Positions 16,782-26,077 of a DNA stretch of 64,000 nt are shown piece after piece. Made by a program: the position numbers and the translations under genes. Under the pieces are notes generated by a model. The model did not search any database and had not been told where the DNA came from. It saw nothing but the letters and a program-made list of their open reading frames with translations. Every line of letters starts with the position of its first letter. The stretch's first letter is position 1. The stretch is from Bog-159 sp963738375 (GTDB taxonomy: Bacteria > Acidobacteriota > Terriglobia > Bryobacterales > Bryobacteraceae), in NCBI GenBank assembly GCA_963738375.1, contig CAVTWL010000006.1:1054001-1118000 (forward strand). Direction: 5' to 3'.

Positions 16782-18467
16782 ATGCGAAAGTTCAAATCGA
16801 TTATGGCGCTTGACGTCTTGACAGCTGCGATGCTGTTAGCGCCAACAGCAAGCCACGCGCAAACCACGGCGCCCACGGAAGGCACTTCTTCACCGATCAA
16901 GCATGTGGTCGTGATTTTCCAGGAAAACGTTTCCTTCGACCATTATTTTGGAACCTACCCTTATGCGGTCAATGCCGAAGGCGAGCCTTCGTTCTTTCCG
17001 CTGGCGAACACGCCAAGCGTGAATGGATTGAGCGGAACTTTGTTAGCCAACAATCCCAACGCGATCAATACCCTCAATGGGACGGGCGCATCCAATCCGT
17101 TCCGGTTAAGCCGTGCGCAGGCTGCGACGGCGGATCAAGACCATGACTACACGGCCGAACAGATGGCATTCCACGGCGGTCTGATGGATCTATTTCCGAT
17201 GGCGACGGGCACTGCCGGCCCCCCGCCTGGCGGCTCCCCTATTTTTTCGACCACGGGTTTGGTGATGAGCTATTACGACGGCAACACCGTAACCGCATTT
17301 TGGAACTACGCGCAACGCTATGCCATGAGCGACAACTCTTACGGCACTACTTTTGGTCCTTCCACGGTTGGCGCGATCAATCTGATCTCCGGCCAGACCA
17401 ATGGTGTGATCGGAAATCTGAACGGAACCGGGGCGCTGATCGAGGATGGCAATGGTGGCATGACCGACATCAGCGACGCGGATCCGGCCGGCGATGTTTG
17501 TTCGACATCCACCGGCGAGGTATTCAGCATGAGCGGCAAGAATATCGGCGACCTTTTGAACGCGGCCGGAGTAAGCTGGGGATGGTTCGAAGGCGGTTTC
17601 GATCTCACCGCGACGAATCCCAACGGCTCGACGGGCTGCTCACGAAGTACAACGTCGCTGATTACCGGCACCAAGAAAGCCGACTACATTCCTCACCATC
17701 AGCCGTTCCAATATTACAAATCGACCGCCAACCCGACGCACACGCGTCCCACCTCGATGGCGATGGTCGGCCAAGCCGGGGACGCCGCCAATCATCAATA
17801 CGACCTCAACGATTTCTTCTCGGCGGTGCAGTCGGGCAATTTCCCCGCGGTCAGCTTCCTCAAGGCGCCCGGGTATCAGGACGGTCACGCGGGCTATTCC
17901 GACCCGTTGGACGAACAGGAATTTGTGGTGAACACCGTGAATTTCCTGCAAGGCTTAGGCAGTTGGCCCCAAACCCTGGTGATTATCGCTTATGACGACT
18001 CGGATGGCTGGTACGACCACCAAATCGGGCCGATGGTCAACCAATCGTCGAGCGCCGCGGATGCTATCTTCGGCACTGGTTCGTGCGGCAACGGAAAGAC
18101 AGCGCTGCCGGGCGTGGCCTCGGGGGCGGTCAATGCGCAGGGACGGTGCGGCTACGGACCGCGTTTGCCGCTGATGGTAATTTCTCCATGGGCCAAGAGT
18201 AACTTTGTGGATCACTCGATCACGGACCAAACCTCGGTGCTGCGCTTCATCGAAGACAACTGGCTGAACGGGCAGCGCATTGGCAGCGGTTCGTTCGATA
18301 CGGTGAGCAATTCACTGGGCAGTATGCTGAACTTCAATTCGATGACGAATGCCGGAAGCTTTCTGCTCGATCCGGGTAGCGGCCTGGTAAGCAGCCAGAC
18401 TTCCGCGCCGGCTACGAATTCGCCGTGGGTGGCTGAGCCACACTACCGGCCTTTGGCGAAGAAGTAA
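16782..18467 (+). CDS. Secreted phosphoesterase family protein (phospholipase C / acid phosphatase type)
   Basis: The 561-residue protein has a signal peptide (ending APTASHAQ) and starts its mature part with IKHVVVIFQENVSFDHYFGTYP, the hallmark of the phosphoesterase family (PF04185) that includes bacterial non-specific phospholipases C and AcpA-like acid phosphatases. Further family blocks are DHDYTAEQMAFHGG, VIIAYDDSDGWYDHQIGP and LPLMVISPWAKSNFVDHSITDQTSVLRFIEDNW. These enzymes hydrolyse phosphodiesters or monoesters in the periplasm or outside the cell. The usual E-N-R-S/T-F-D-H motif reads ENVSFDHYF here. A GAGG ribosome-binding site lies 6 bases before the ATG and a strong hairpin follows the gene, so it is probably a single-gene unit. 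Substrate specificity is unknown. Confidence 0.88.
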   Translation: MRKFKSIMALDVLTAAMLLAPTASHAQTTAPTEGTSSPIKHVVVIFQENVSFDHYFGTYPYAVNAEGEPSFFPLANTPSVNGLSGTLLANNPNAINTLNGTGASNPFRLSRAQAATADQDHDYTAEQMAFHGGLMDLFPMATGTAGPPPGGSPIFSTTGLVMSYYDGNTVTAFWNYAQRYAMSDNSYGTTFGPSTVGAINLISGQTNGVIGNLNGTGALIEDGNGGMTDISDADPAGDVCSTSTGEVFSMSGKNIGDLLNAAGVSWGWFEGGFDLTATNPNGSTGCSRSTTSLITGTKKADYIPHHQPFQYYKSTANPTHTRPTSMAMVGQAGDAANHQYDLNDFFSAVQSGNFPAVSFLKAPGYQDGHAGYSDPLDEQEFVVNTVNFLQGLGSWPQTLVIIAYDDSDGWYDHQIGPMVNQSSSAADAIFGTGSCGNGKTALPGVASGAVNAQGRCGYGPRLPLMVISPWAKSNFVDHSITDQTSVLRFIEDNWLNGQRIGSGSFDTVSNSLGSMLNFNSMTNAGSFLLDPGSGLVSSQTSAPATNSPWVAEPHYRPLAKK

Positions 18468-18482
18468 CTTCCTTGCACTTGC

Positions 18483-18504
18483 GGGGCGTGCCGGCGCACG
18501 CCCC
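18483..18504 (+). terminator. Terminator hairpin after the phosphoesterase gene
   Basis: GGGGCGTGC (18483-18491) and GCACGCCCC (18496-18504) form a perfect 9-bp stem with a CGGC loop, followed by AATTT. The short T stretch makes it a moderate intrinsic terminator. Confidence 0.65.
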
Positions 18505-18533
18505 AATTTCCTGCTTAATCCGAATACTCTGTA

Positions 18534-20123
18534 ATGATGCACATGACACGCCGGAGATGGTTTCGTTGGGCCGCCGGCGCATGGGCCGTGTCACAACGAA
18601 CGGCTCTACCAGGGACCGCTTTGGACCCCGCCACACTCGCGAAATTCGTCGACCCACTGCCTGTTCCCAGTATCGCCCGCCCAGCCGAATTTAGAGCCGC
18701 TCCCGATAACGCCTCCCAAAAAATCCCGTTCTACCGGCTCGCCATGCGGCAGATGGATCAGAGACTCCATCGCGATCTACCGCCGACCCGCGTGTGGGGA
18801 TTTGGCTCAACATCGCCAGGGCCGACGATCGAGACTCGCAGTGGTGAAGGGGTGCTGGTGGAGTGGGCCAACGAACTGCCCACCAAACATTTTCTCCCGA
18901 TCGATCGCCGTCTTCACGGCGCCGAGGCGGATAAGCCGGAAGTGCGGGGCGTCGTTCATTTGCACGGGGCGAAAGCTCCTCCCGACAGCGACGGCTATCC
19001 GGAGTCGTGGTACGTACCCGGCAAGTCGGCGGTCTGCTATTACCCAAACAACCAGGACGCCGCGATGCTTTGGTATCACGATCACACCATGGGCATCAAC
19101 CGGCTCAACATTTACGCCGGATTGTTCGGCCTATTCGTGGTTCGCGACGCTGTCGAGGATGCGCTGCAGCTTCCAAAGGGCCCGTTCGAAATTCCCCTGG
19201 TGATCTTCGATCGCCTGCTGAGAAAAGACGGCCAGTTGGAATATCCGGTTTCGGGTGTAGACGGCGCACCTTGGGTTCCGGAGGTTTTCGGTAACGCGTA
19301 CCTGGTGAACGGGAAATTGCTGCCTTACGTGGAGGTGGAACCGCGCCAGTACCGGCTGCGATTATTGAATGCGTCCAATGGGCGTTTTTTACACCTGGTG
19401 TTTTCCGACAATCGGAAGTTTCACCAGATCGGCACCGACCAGGGGTTGCTTCCGGCGCCCGTGGCGCTGGATAGCGCGCTCCTGGCGCCCGCGGAGCGTG
19501 CCGACGCGATTGTCGATTTCGCCGGCAGGCAGGGCAGCGAGGTAACGCTGAACAACGACTTCGTGCCCCTCATGCAGTTCCGCGTTGGCTCCGGTAAAGC
19601 GGCAACCTATAGTATCCCCTCGACTCTGCGACCCATAGCAAAGCTTTCCGAAGGAATGGCAACGAAGACCAGAATGCTGGCGTTGATCGAGAACAAGGAT
19701 GCCGCCGGGGATTCCATGGCCATGCTACTGAACGGCCAGCATTGGGACATGCCAGTGACCGAGAACCCTGTCCTTGACAGCGTGGAGATCTGGACTCTCA
19801 TCAATACTACCGACGATTCCCACCCAATCCATTTACATCTGGTTCGTTTCCAGATCCTGGACCGGCGGAGGTTCGACGCCTTCGAGTACGTGACATCGGG
19901 CAAGGTTCGATATACGGGGGCAGCCACGCCGCCCGCGCCTGAAGAAGCAGGCTGGAAAGATACGGTCAGAGCCGATCCGAAGATGGTGACACGCATCATC
20001 GTGCGGTTTGAAGGTTACCCGGGGCGCTATGTCTGGCACTGCCATGTGCTGGAGCACGAGGATAACGAAATGATGCGGCCCTATGACATCATTCCGGCGG
20101 GCGCAACTAAGGCTCGACGGTAA
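18534..20123 (+). CDS. Multicopper oxidase (CotA / bilirubin-oxidase type)
   Basis: The 529-residue protein carries all four copper-ligand blocks: HLHGAKAPPDSDG, WYHDHTMGINRLNIYAGLFG, HPIHLHLVRFQIL and WHCHVLEHEDNEMMRPY (type 1 Cys-His, with Met as probable axial ligand). Order and spacing fit three-domain CotA-like laccases. Such enzymes oxidise phenols, bilirubin or metal ions and reduce oxygen to water. The N-terminus (MTRRRWFRWAAGAWAVS) looks like a Tat signal, as expected for a folded copper enzyme. Its 3' end overlaps the convergent PQQ-dehydrogenase gene by 17 bases. Whether it accepts electrons from that neighbouring system is unknown; I infer only that both work in the periplasm. Confidence 0.9.
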   Translation: MMHMTRRRWFRWAAGAWAVSQRTALPGTALDPATLAKFVDPLPVPSIARPAEFRAAPDNASQKIPFYRLAMRQMDQRLHRDLPPTRVWGFGSTSPGPTIETRSGEGVLVEWANELPTKHFLPIDRRLHGAEADKPEVRGVVHLHGAKAPPDSDGYPESWYVPGKSAVCYYPNNQDAAMLWYHDHTMGINRLNIYAGLFGLFVVRDAVEDALQLPKGPFEIPLVIFDRLLRKDGQLEYPVSGVDGAPWVPEVFGNAYLVNGKLLPYVEVEPRQYRLRLLNASNGRFLHLVFSDNRKFHQIGTDQGLLPAPVALDSALLAPAERADAIVDFAGRQGSEVTLNNDFVPLMQFRVGSGKAATYSIPSTLRPIAKLSEGMATKTRMLALIENKDAAGDSMAMLLNGQHWDMPVTENPVLDSVEIWTLINTTDDSHPIHLHLVRFQILDRRRFDAFEYVTSGKVRYTGAATPPAPEEAGWKDTVRADPKMVTRIIVRFEGYPGRYVWHCHVLEHEDNEMMRPYDIIPAGATKARR

Positions 20124-21753
20124 ATGCGTAGAGCTGGTCGCCCGCGCCGACGACCACGTATTGCTGGCCGTCCAACAGATACGTCTCCGGTCCATTGCTG
20201 AGATCGTCGGCGAGGCCTGCGTGCCAGAGAATATTGCCATTGGCGGGATCGAAGGCCACCAGGTGTCCGGAGCCGTCGCCGGTGAACAGTAATTTGCCCG
20301 CGGTGGTGAGGATGCCAACCGGTCCGCCGCCGAACGGGTAGTGATGGTCCCACACGATTTTGCCGGTCTTGATATCGATAGCTTCGAGGTCGCCTCCGAA
20401 ATAGCCGGCATCTCGCTCCGCCGCGCCCCAACCTTCGGGATGCGGATCGGTATCGGTGAGGTAGAACATGCTGAATGCCTGGTAAGTGCCCACATAGAAC
20501 AAACCAGTCTCCGGATCGAAACTTGGGGGCGGCCAGTTGGTGGCGCCGCCGGTTGGGGGTGAAACCAGAACGCCATCGACGGTGGCCTCTTTACCCGGAT
20601 CCGGCATGGGTTGGCCGTTGGCCGAGATACCCTTCGACCAGTTCATAGTTTGGATCATCGGAGCGGTCAGGACGTTCTTACCGGTGATGCGATCCAGCAC
20701 GAAGAAATAGCCGTTGCGATTGGCTTGCGCCAGTAGCTTGCGAGGCTTACCGTCGATTTCGGCATCAATCAGCACGGGGGTTTGCGCGGCATCCCAATCG
20801 TGCGTGTCGTGCGGCGAGGGCTGGAAGTACCACGCCAGTTTGCCGGTATCGACGTTCAGCGCGACGATCGAGCAGGTGTACAGGTTGTCGCCTTTGCGGC
20901 TGCGTCCGGTGAGAACCGGGTTGGGGTTGCCGGTTCCCAGAAAATAGAGGTGGAGGTCGGGGTCATAGGTGCCGGGAAGCCAGGTCATGCCGCCGCCGTG
21001 GCGCATGGCGTACTCGTCGGGCCACGATTCAAAGCCGGGATCGCCCTTCTTCAGCGGCGCGCTCCACCACTTCCACTGGATCTCGCCGGTTTCGGGATCG
21101 TGCGATTCGAGAAAGCCCGGCACGTCCAAGGAATCGCCTCCGGTGCCCACCAGCACATGGTTTCCCACGACAATGGGCGCGGGCGTCGAGAAGTACTCCT
21201 GCTTCACGTCGGCGATCTCTTTGTGCCAGCGTTCCTTGCCGGTTCGAGCGTCAAGAGAGACCAGGTAGTTATCGGGGGTTTCGAAGAAAAGCCAGTTGCC
21301 ATACATCCCCATGCCGCGATTGCCGATGTGGATGCCGCCTCTGGTCTTCCAGGTGAAGTGCCAGATCTCGCGCCCGGAGCGGGCATCGACGGCCCAGGCG
21401 TTGTCCGGCGTCGAGAAATAAAGAATGCCGTTCACCATCAGGGGTGTGGATTTGATGGTGGACACACCAGGATCGGAGGGAGGACCTTCGGGGACGGGGC
21501 CTTCGCCGCCCACGATGGCGTTAGGGGTAATCCCGACTTTGATGCGGAAGATCCACGCCAGGGTGAGGTGCCGGACGTTGGACTGATCGATCTGGCTTAA
21601 GGTGCTGAAGCGGCGGCCGGAATAGTCGCCGTTATAGGTGGGCCAGGAATCGGTGGCCGGCTTGGTGAGTAGCACTGGGTCGAGCATCTGGCTATGCATG
21701 GATGCCGGAAGGACGGCAGCGCACAGCGCGGAAAGGAAGAAGCGTCGATTCAT
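20107..21753 (-). CDS. PQQ-dependent quinoprotein dehydrogenase
   Basis: The 548-residue protein has a signal (MNRRFFLSALCAAVLPASMHSQ) and repeated propeller-blade motifs with the quinoprotein W-motif: ARTGKERWHKEI, PETGEIQWKWW, VDTGKLAWYFQ, IKTGKIVWDHHY, PANGNILWHAG. WPTYNGDYSGRRFSTLSQI near the start and DTHDWDAAQTPVLID mark alcohol-dehydrogenase-type quinoproteins. It lacks a fused cytochrome domain. Instead a separate diheme cytochrome c gene lies directly upstream, and its stop overlaps this start (ATGA). Together they likely oxidise an alcohol, sugar or aldehyde in the periplasm and pass electrons to the cytochrome. PQQ biosynthesis genes are not in the window. The substrate is unknown. 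Confidence 0.88.
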   Translation of the reverse strand: MNRRFFLSALCAAVLPASMHSQMLDPVLLTKPATDSWPTYNGDYSGRRFSTLSQIDQSNVRHLTLAWIFRIKVGITPNAIVGGEGPVPEGPPSDPGVSTIKSTPLMVNGILYFSTPDNAWAVDARSGREIWHFTWKTRGGIHIGNRGMGMYGNWLFFETPDNYLVSLDARTGKERWHKEIADVKQEYFSTPAPIVVGNHVLVGTGGDSLDVPGFLESHDPETGEIQWKWWSAPLKKGDPGFESWPDEYAMRHGGGMTWLPGTYDPDLHLYFLGTGNPNPVLTGRSRKGDNLYTCSIVALNVDTGKLAWYFQPSPHDTHDWDAAQTPVLIDAEIDGKPRKLLAQANRNGYFFVLDRITGKNVLTAPMIQTMNWSKGISANGQPMPDPGKEATVDGVLVSPPTGGATNWPPPSFDPETGLFYVGTYQAFSMFYLTDTDPHPEGWGAAERDAGYFGGDLEAIDIKTGKIVWDHHYPFGGGPVGILTTAGKLLFTGDGSGHLVAFDPANGNILWHAGLADDLSNGPETYLLDGQQYVVVGAGDQLYAFTVEP

Positions 21754-22562
21754 TTTAAAGTCACCAGGTAGGCGGTTAGGTTATGGATCTCAGCATCGGT
21801 AATGTGCATGAGCATGATCGAGGTGAAACTGCAGGCGGTTGTGGATTTCGACGCGGGGGCCGTTTTTGCCGCGTTTGAAGGAACGGTATGAGCCGTCGGG
21901 TTCCCGCAGGGAGACGTTGAAGTCGTCGTAATTCAGGGGAACACCAGTAAAGGCTTCCCCGAGGGGAGAGTAACGGTTACGGAAATGGCGCTGACCGGTT
22001 GGGGCGGCGTACCTTCAGTCCAGTTCGAATCCGGCTGCAGGAATTTCCCTTGCAGGGTTACGGGTTCATATTTTGCGCCGATGCCCTTCAGGTCCCCGGT
22101 TACGGAGTGACAGGACACGCAGTGGCCGTTGAAGTACGCCAGGCCCAGTTTTGGATCGCCGGTGACAATGTTGAGGATCTTGTAGCTGTCGCGGTCGGCC
22201 GCGTTGTTGATGGCGTTATGAAGGAAGTTCGAAATATCGAGGATTTGCTGAGGCGAATAAGGAAAGCGAGGCATGCCTTTCTCCGGGCGGCCGCGAAGAA
22301 CGACGGGCCCGATCGCTTTCCCATTTTCATCGTCCAGGACGATCACGGAGCGCAGCAAGTCGGGGCCCTTTTCGCCTCCTTTGGCGTTCGACCCGTGACA
22401 GAAGCCGCAGGCGCCCACGAAGTTTTCCTTGCCTCGCGCGACGGAGGCCGGATCGTATTTGGGCGGGGGGCCTTTGGCGTCCGGCGGGCCGGCCTGGCCA
22501 AACACCAGGGCCGTAATGAACCAAGGAGCGATCGCAAGAATGGTGCTTCGGGGCAAGTGCAA
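21750..22562 (-). CDS. Periplasmic diheme cytochrome c, frameshifted near the C-terminus
   Basis: A signal peptide (MHLPRSTILAIAPWFITALVFGQ) is followed by two heme sites, CGFCH and CVSCH, about 90 residues apart, in c-type cytochrome context (GENFVGACGFCHG-like, GLAYFNGHCVSCHS). The current frame stops early at 21933. Homologous sequence clearly goes on: GVPLNYDDFNVSLREPDGSYRS in a second frame and MLMHITDAEIHNLTAYLVTLK in a third. The breaks lie at a C4 run (21957-21960) and near 21814-21818. The restored gene ends with TGA overlapping the dehydrogenase ATG. It probably takes electrons from that enzyme. Both indels look like base-calling errors, because the frame resumes at once and ends in a meaningful overlap. 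Confidence 0.8.
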
Positions 22563-22678
22563 GTTCCTCCAGTGAATCTTCTAGCTTACACTGGCGTCCG
22601 GCTCCATAAGACTGGGATGTCTTGGACCCTGGAGTGACTCGGCTCCGTGCCGAACCAAAACTCAGGGGACGATTACGA

Positions 22679-22707
22679 TTGATAATGCGGCCGCGACAGT
22701 CTAAAAT
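22679..22707 (+). promoter_or_regulatory. Sigma-70-type promoter of the arylsulfotransferase gene
   Basis: TTGATA (22679-22684), a 17-base spacer and TAAAAT (22702-22707) form a near-consensus promoter. The leader is about 20 bases, with AGGAG at 22723-22727 before the ATG at 22733. Confidence 0.65.
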
Positions 22708-22732
22708 GGTGCGTTAACTAACAGGAGTTTGC

Positions 22733-24691
22733 ATGAGAATGCTCAAGACGCCTTCGTTGTTCCTGCTCGGACTGCTTGCGATGCCGGCCTTCGCCACGGT
22801 CACCATCACTTCGATGACCCCGTCGGTTGCATCGCCGCAGGTGATTGGGACTCCCGTGACCTGGACGGTGATCGCGACCGACACCAATCCCAATCAACTG
22901 ACATTTCGGTTCAACCTGGCGATCAGCGGCCAAAACCTCGCGCTGGCACGGGATTACAACGTGGGCACATCGAGCGGCGACACCTGGACCTCGCAACCTT
23001 TCACCTGGGTTCCCACGGGCCCGGAAGGCACCTATAAAATCCAGGTGAGTATCAAAGATTTCACATCCGGGGAGACCGCTTCCAAGGCTGTCACCTATAC
23101 CGTAAAGCCTTTAGTCACCGCCGCTAAAGCGGTAGTTGCCGCAACGGCCAACCCGCTGGTGGCATTGTTCAGCGCGCCCGCCTGTCCGACAGGCAGCAAC
23201 ATGCGGGCCTCTTTCCAAAAAAGCGGGGGCACCGCCACCACGACGAATTGGGTGGCGTGTAACGGCGTCACCAGCATGACCTTCGAAATTGCGGGCATGT
23301 ATCCCACGACGCAGTACGAGATCCATGAGCAGACAGCCACCGGCGGCAAGGTAACCAACGGTCCGAATGTCGCATTCACCACGGGGGCTGTGCCGGCCGG
23401 TATTACTTTCCCGCCCCTCACTCTGCTGGTGCCTCCCGGGTCGCAAACGGATGTCGCCGAGCCAATAATCCTTTGGGGCTTCGGCATACTCGGCGCGGAA
23501 TCCACTTACCCGAATGAGGCGACCGACCTGGATGGCAATCTGCTTTGGTTCTATAATGCGCCTCTCTCCAGTGGCCCCACCATTACCAGGCCCATCACCA
23601 ATGGCGGCATGCTCACCATCCAGGATGGCACCGCATGGAATACCGTCACGGTAATCGGCCAGATGCTGCGCCAGATCGATCTGGCGGGCAATCTGGTCAA
23701 GGAAACCAACACGGGCGCCCTCCAACAGGAATTGCTTGCGCTAGGCGCTACCGGAGGGGGGCCCTGCACGGCGATTGCAAAACCTGCGCCGGTCGGTTCG
23801 GAATGCCTGGACGGTTTTAATCATGAATTCACCCAATTGCCCAACGGCTATGTGGCTGCCCTGGCGAGTACGGAAAAGATCTTTCCAGCGGGCACGCAGG
23901 GAAATACCAGCGGACTTCCGGTCGATATCATCGGGAACATGATTCTGGTGATGAATGCGAACTGGCAGGTGGTTTGGTACTGGGATTCGTTCGATTACCT
24001 GAATGTGAACCGCGCCGCGCTGCTGGGCGCGACCTGCGGTCCCGGGGAGTTCGGCTGCCCGCCCAGTTTCCTGCTGGGAACCGGAATCGCACCGCTATCA
24101 AACGATTGGCTGCACGGCAACAGCCTCTACTTCTGGCCCCAGAACGACGATCTGATTTTCTCAATGAAGAACCAGGATTGGGTCATCAAGATCGATTACA
24201 AGAACGGTACGGGCACCAAGGATATTTTGTGGACGATGGGAGTGGGCGGCAACTTCACCATCGAGAGCACGGACCCGTGGCCTTGGTTTTCGGGTCAGCA
24301 CGATGTCACCATGGCGAATAATGGCGCGGGTCCGTTAACTATTTTCGACAACGGCGATACCCGGGTTTCCAGCCCTCCGCTGGGGTTGGGAAGTCCGGGC
24401 TGCGAGCCTAACGATTGCAATAGCCGGGGAATGGCGCTGACGGTGGACGAAAGCAACATGACGGTAACGCCGGTTTTGAGCACGAATTTGGGAGTCTATA
24501 GCCCCGCCGATGGGGGCGCGCAGTTGCTCTCCAATGGAAATTATTTCTTTCATGCGGGGCTGTTGCCGACTATCACCCGGGTAAACAGCCAAGCCATGGA
24601 GTTCGATGGAATCACTCAAGTTTTGAGCATTCAGGGGGGAGCGGAGAGTTACCGCGGGTGGCAGTTGACGAATTTGTACAGCACGAACTGA
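22733..24691 (+). CDS. Secreted arylsulfotransferase (ASST) family protein
   Basis: The 652-residue product has a signal peptide (MRMLKTPSLFLLGLLAMPAFA). Residues 20-125 form an Ig-like domain, followed by an Fn3-like region. The C-terminal 430 residues are an ASST-type beta-propeller with the expected histidine blocks: GFNHEFTQLPNGY, SNDWLHGNSLYFWP and WFSGQHDVTM. In characterised ASSTs a periplasmic His forms a sulfo-histidine intermediate and moves sulfate from one phenol to another without PAPS. The usual ASST is near 600 residues, so length fits. It may add sulfate esters, or move them, in the same compartment where the many sulfatases of this window remove them. The match is by motif order only; DsbA/DsbL partners are not adjacent. 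Confidence 0.8.
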   Translation: MRMLKTPSLFLLGLLAMPAFATVTITSMTPSVASPQVIGTPVTWTVIATDTNPNQLTFRFNLAISGQNLALARDYNVGTSSGDTWTSQPFTWVPTGPEGTYKIQVSIKDFTSGETASKAVTYTVKPLVTAAKAVVAATANPLVALFSAPACPTGSNMRASFQKSGGTATTTNWVACNGVTSMTFEIAGMYPTTQYEIHEQTATGGKVTNGPNVAFTTGAVPAGITFPPLTLLVPPGSQTDVAEPIILWGFGILGAESTYPNEATDLDGNLLWFYNAPLSSGPTITRPITNGGMLTIQDGTAWNTVTVIGQMLRQIDLAGNLVKETNTGALQQELLALGATGGGPCTAIAKPAPVGSECLDGFNHEFTQLPNGYVAALASTEKIFPAGTQGNTSGLPVDIIGNMILVMNANWQVVWYWDSFDYLNVNRAALLGATCGPGEFGCPPSFLLGTGIAPLSNDWLHGNSLYFWPQNDDLIFSMKNQDWVIKIDYKNGTGTKDILWTMGVGGNFTIESTDPWPWFSGQHDVTMANNGAGPLTIFDNGDTRVSSPPLGLGSPGCEPNDCNSRGMALTVDESNMTVTPVLSTNLGVYSPADGGAQLLSNGNYFFHAGLLPTITRVNSQAMEFDGITQVLSIQGGAESYRGWQLTNLYSTN

Positions 24692-24692
24692 G

Positions 24693-25649
24693 TTAGGGTG
24701 CTAAATCCGTGAGTCGAATTCCGTCGATGGCCGGTACGGTCAGTCGCCGCCCTTCGCGGGCGGCCATGCGCGTAATATTTGCGTAGGATTGCTGGAATTT
24801 GGCGGTGAGTGACTCCATTTGTGGCGCGTCGCGAACTGGCCTGAGAGCGTCCTGCAACTCGGCGATGGTTAAGCTGGCCCCCAGGCGCCTGCCGGCGGAA
24901 TCCGGCGCGAAAGGTTCTCCAAAGAGGGATTCGTAGAGGCATCCGAGCAGGAGATTATCGTAAGCCGCAACAAGGTATGCCGGGTGTTCAGCGACGAACT
25001 GCAAGAACACAGCTTCGCCGGCGGCGCCTGTAATGTGCTCGCGGCTGGCGCGCAGCCCGGTGGTACCCCGGAAGTTTACGGTGTGGCGCGAGGACTCGGA
25101 CGCGTCGACATGGATCACGATTTTTCCGCGCCTGGCTAATTCCCTGGCGGCAAAGTCTCCTGGCTGCAGATTTTTTCCGTTCGGCCAATTCTCGGGAAAT
25201 TCGTAGCGGCACGCGAGGGCCGGCGCAGGGAGAGCGCGGTAGCTTTCGGTGCGGCACAACAGCGCGAAGATAGCGGGAGCATTGTTTCGCGGAATTAAAG
25301 AAACGCCCGCCACGTTTGGATCGGCGAAAGCTACGAAATACGCGCACACCCAGGCGCCATTGAGGAGGAAGGTATCGGCGTCGATAAAGAGTAGGAAGTC
25401 ATAAGGCGCATGCAAGGCCGCATCATAAAACTCCATGAAGTCGCGCATTCCCGGCATGCTGCCGGTCAAGCGAACGCCGGGAAAAAGGCGCGGAATGAAT
25501 TGGTCCGCATTGGCGTCACAAAAGATTTCGATTTCGACGGTTAAGCCGAGGCTTCGGAATGCGGGCGCGACATCGCGTAGGACAAATCGATGCCACAAAC
25601 GCGCCAGATCGGGATATCGATGCGGGCTGGCGATGAGCAGGCGCGGCAT
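24693..25649 (-). CDS. Glycosyltransferase-like protein (GT-A type, DxD motif)
   Basis: The 318-residue cytoplasmic protein opens with MPRLLIASPHRYPDLARLWHRFV and carries LLFIDADTFLL, the DxD-type metal/nucleotide-sugar motif expected in GT-A folds. It is preceded by DFMEFYDAALHAPYDF, as in transferases acting on nucleotide sugars. HVDASESSRHTVNFRG may form part of the acceptor region. I cannot assign a CAZy family or sugar. The upstream gene for a GxF-repeat protein ends 3 bases before its start, so the two are co-transcribed and may work on the same surface polymer. Confidence 0.65.
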   Translation of the reverse strand: MPRLLIASPHRYPDLARLWHRFVLRDVAPAFRSLGLTVEIEIFCDANADQFIPRLFPGVRLTGSMPGMRDFMEFYDAALHAPYDFLLFIDADTFLLNGAWVCAYFVAFADPNVAGVSLIPRNNAPAIFALLCRTESYRALPAPALACRYEFPENWPNGKNLQPGDFAARELARRGKIVIHVDASESSRHTVNFRGTTGLRASREHITGAAGEAVFLQFVAEHPAYLVAAYDNLLLGCLYESLFGEPFAPDSAGRRLGASLTIAELQDALRPVRDAPQMESLTAKFQQSYANITRMAAREGRRLTVPAIDGIRLTDLAP

Positions 25650-25652
25650 GAT

Positions 25653-25937
25653 TTAGCGAGGAACCGGGACGTCGCCCCTGGAGTGGTAAATGCCGTGGCG
25701 ATCGAAACCGCCCTCCCAAAAACCGCCCAGCCATCGACCGTTTAAGAAGATTCCGCCGAGAAAGATGCCGCCGGCGAACTGGCCGGAGCGGAACATTCCG
25801 CCGGTGAATAGTCCAGCTTCAAAGCGGCCTCCGTCCCACTCGCATTCGAACAGGGCAGCGCCGCGGTTGATGGTTGCGGGGCCGAACTTCTTCCTGTTGT
25901 GGACCTCACCGGGCATTAAAACTGAGACGTCACTCAT
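25653..25937 (-). CDS. Small protein with a GxF pentapeptide-type repeat
   Basis: The 94-residue protein has no signal peptide. After about residue 38 it becomes strictly periodic at five residues: GRFEA, GLFTG, GMFRS, GQFAG, GIFLG, GIFLN, GRWLG, GFWEG, each with Gly at position 1 and an aromatic at position 3. This resembles pentapeptide-repeat beta-helices, where the central residue points inward, but with Phe/Trp in place of the usual Leu and Gly in place of Ala/Asp/Asn. A short right-handed beta-helix is a reasonable guess. It lies directly upstream of, and probably co-transcribed with, the glycosyltransferase-like gene. No function is known to me. Confidence 0.75.
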   Translation of the reverse strand: MSDVSVLMPGEVHNRKKFGPATINRGAALFECEWDGGRFEAGLFTGGMFRSGQFAGGIFLGGIFLNGRWLGGFWEGGFDRHGIYHSRGDVPVPR

Positions 25938-26077
25938 GGAGCACTCAAGATAGCATCCGGTCGAAATCGACGGTTTCGAAGGGCTCTCAAGGATATTGGA
26001 ATATAATAGTCTGTTTTACGGATGGGCTGAGGGCGCCGCGGCAGGCCAGCGGCCCGAGGCGTTAGCATGGTTTTGCT

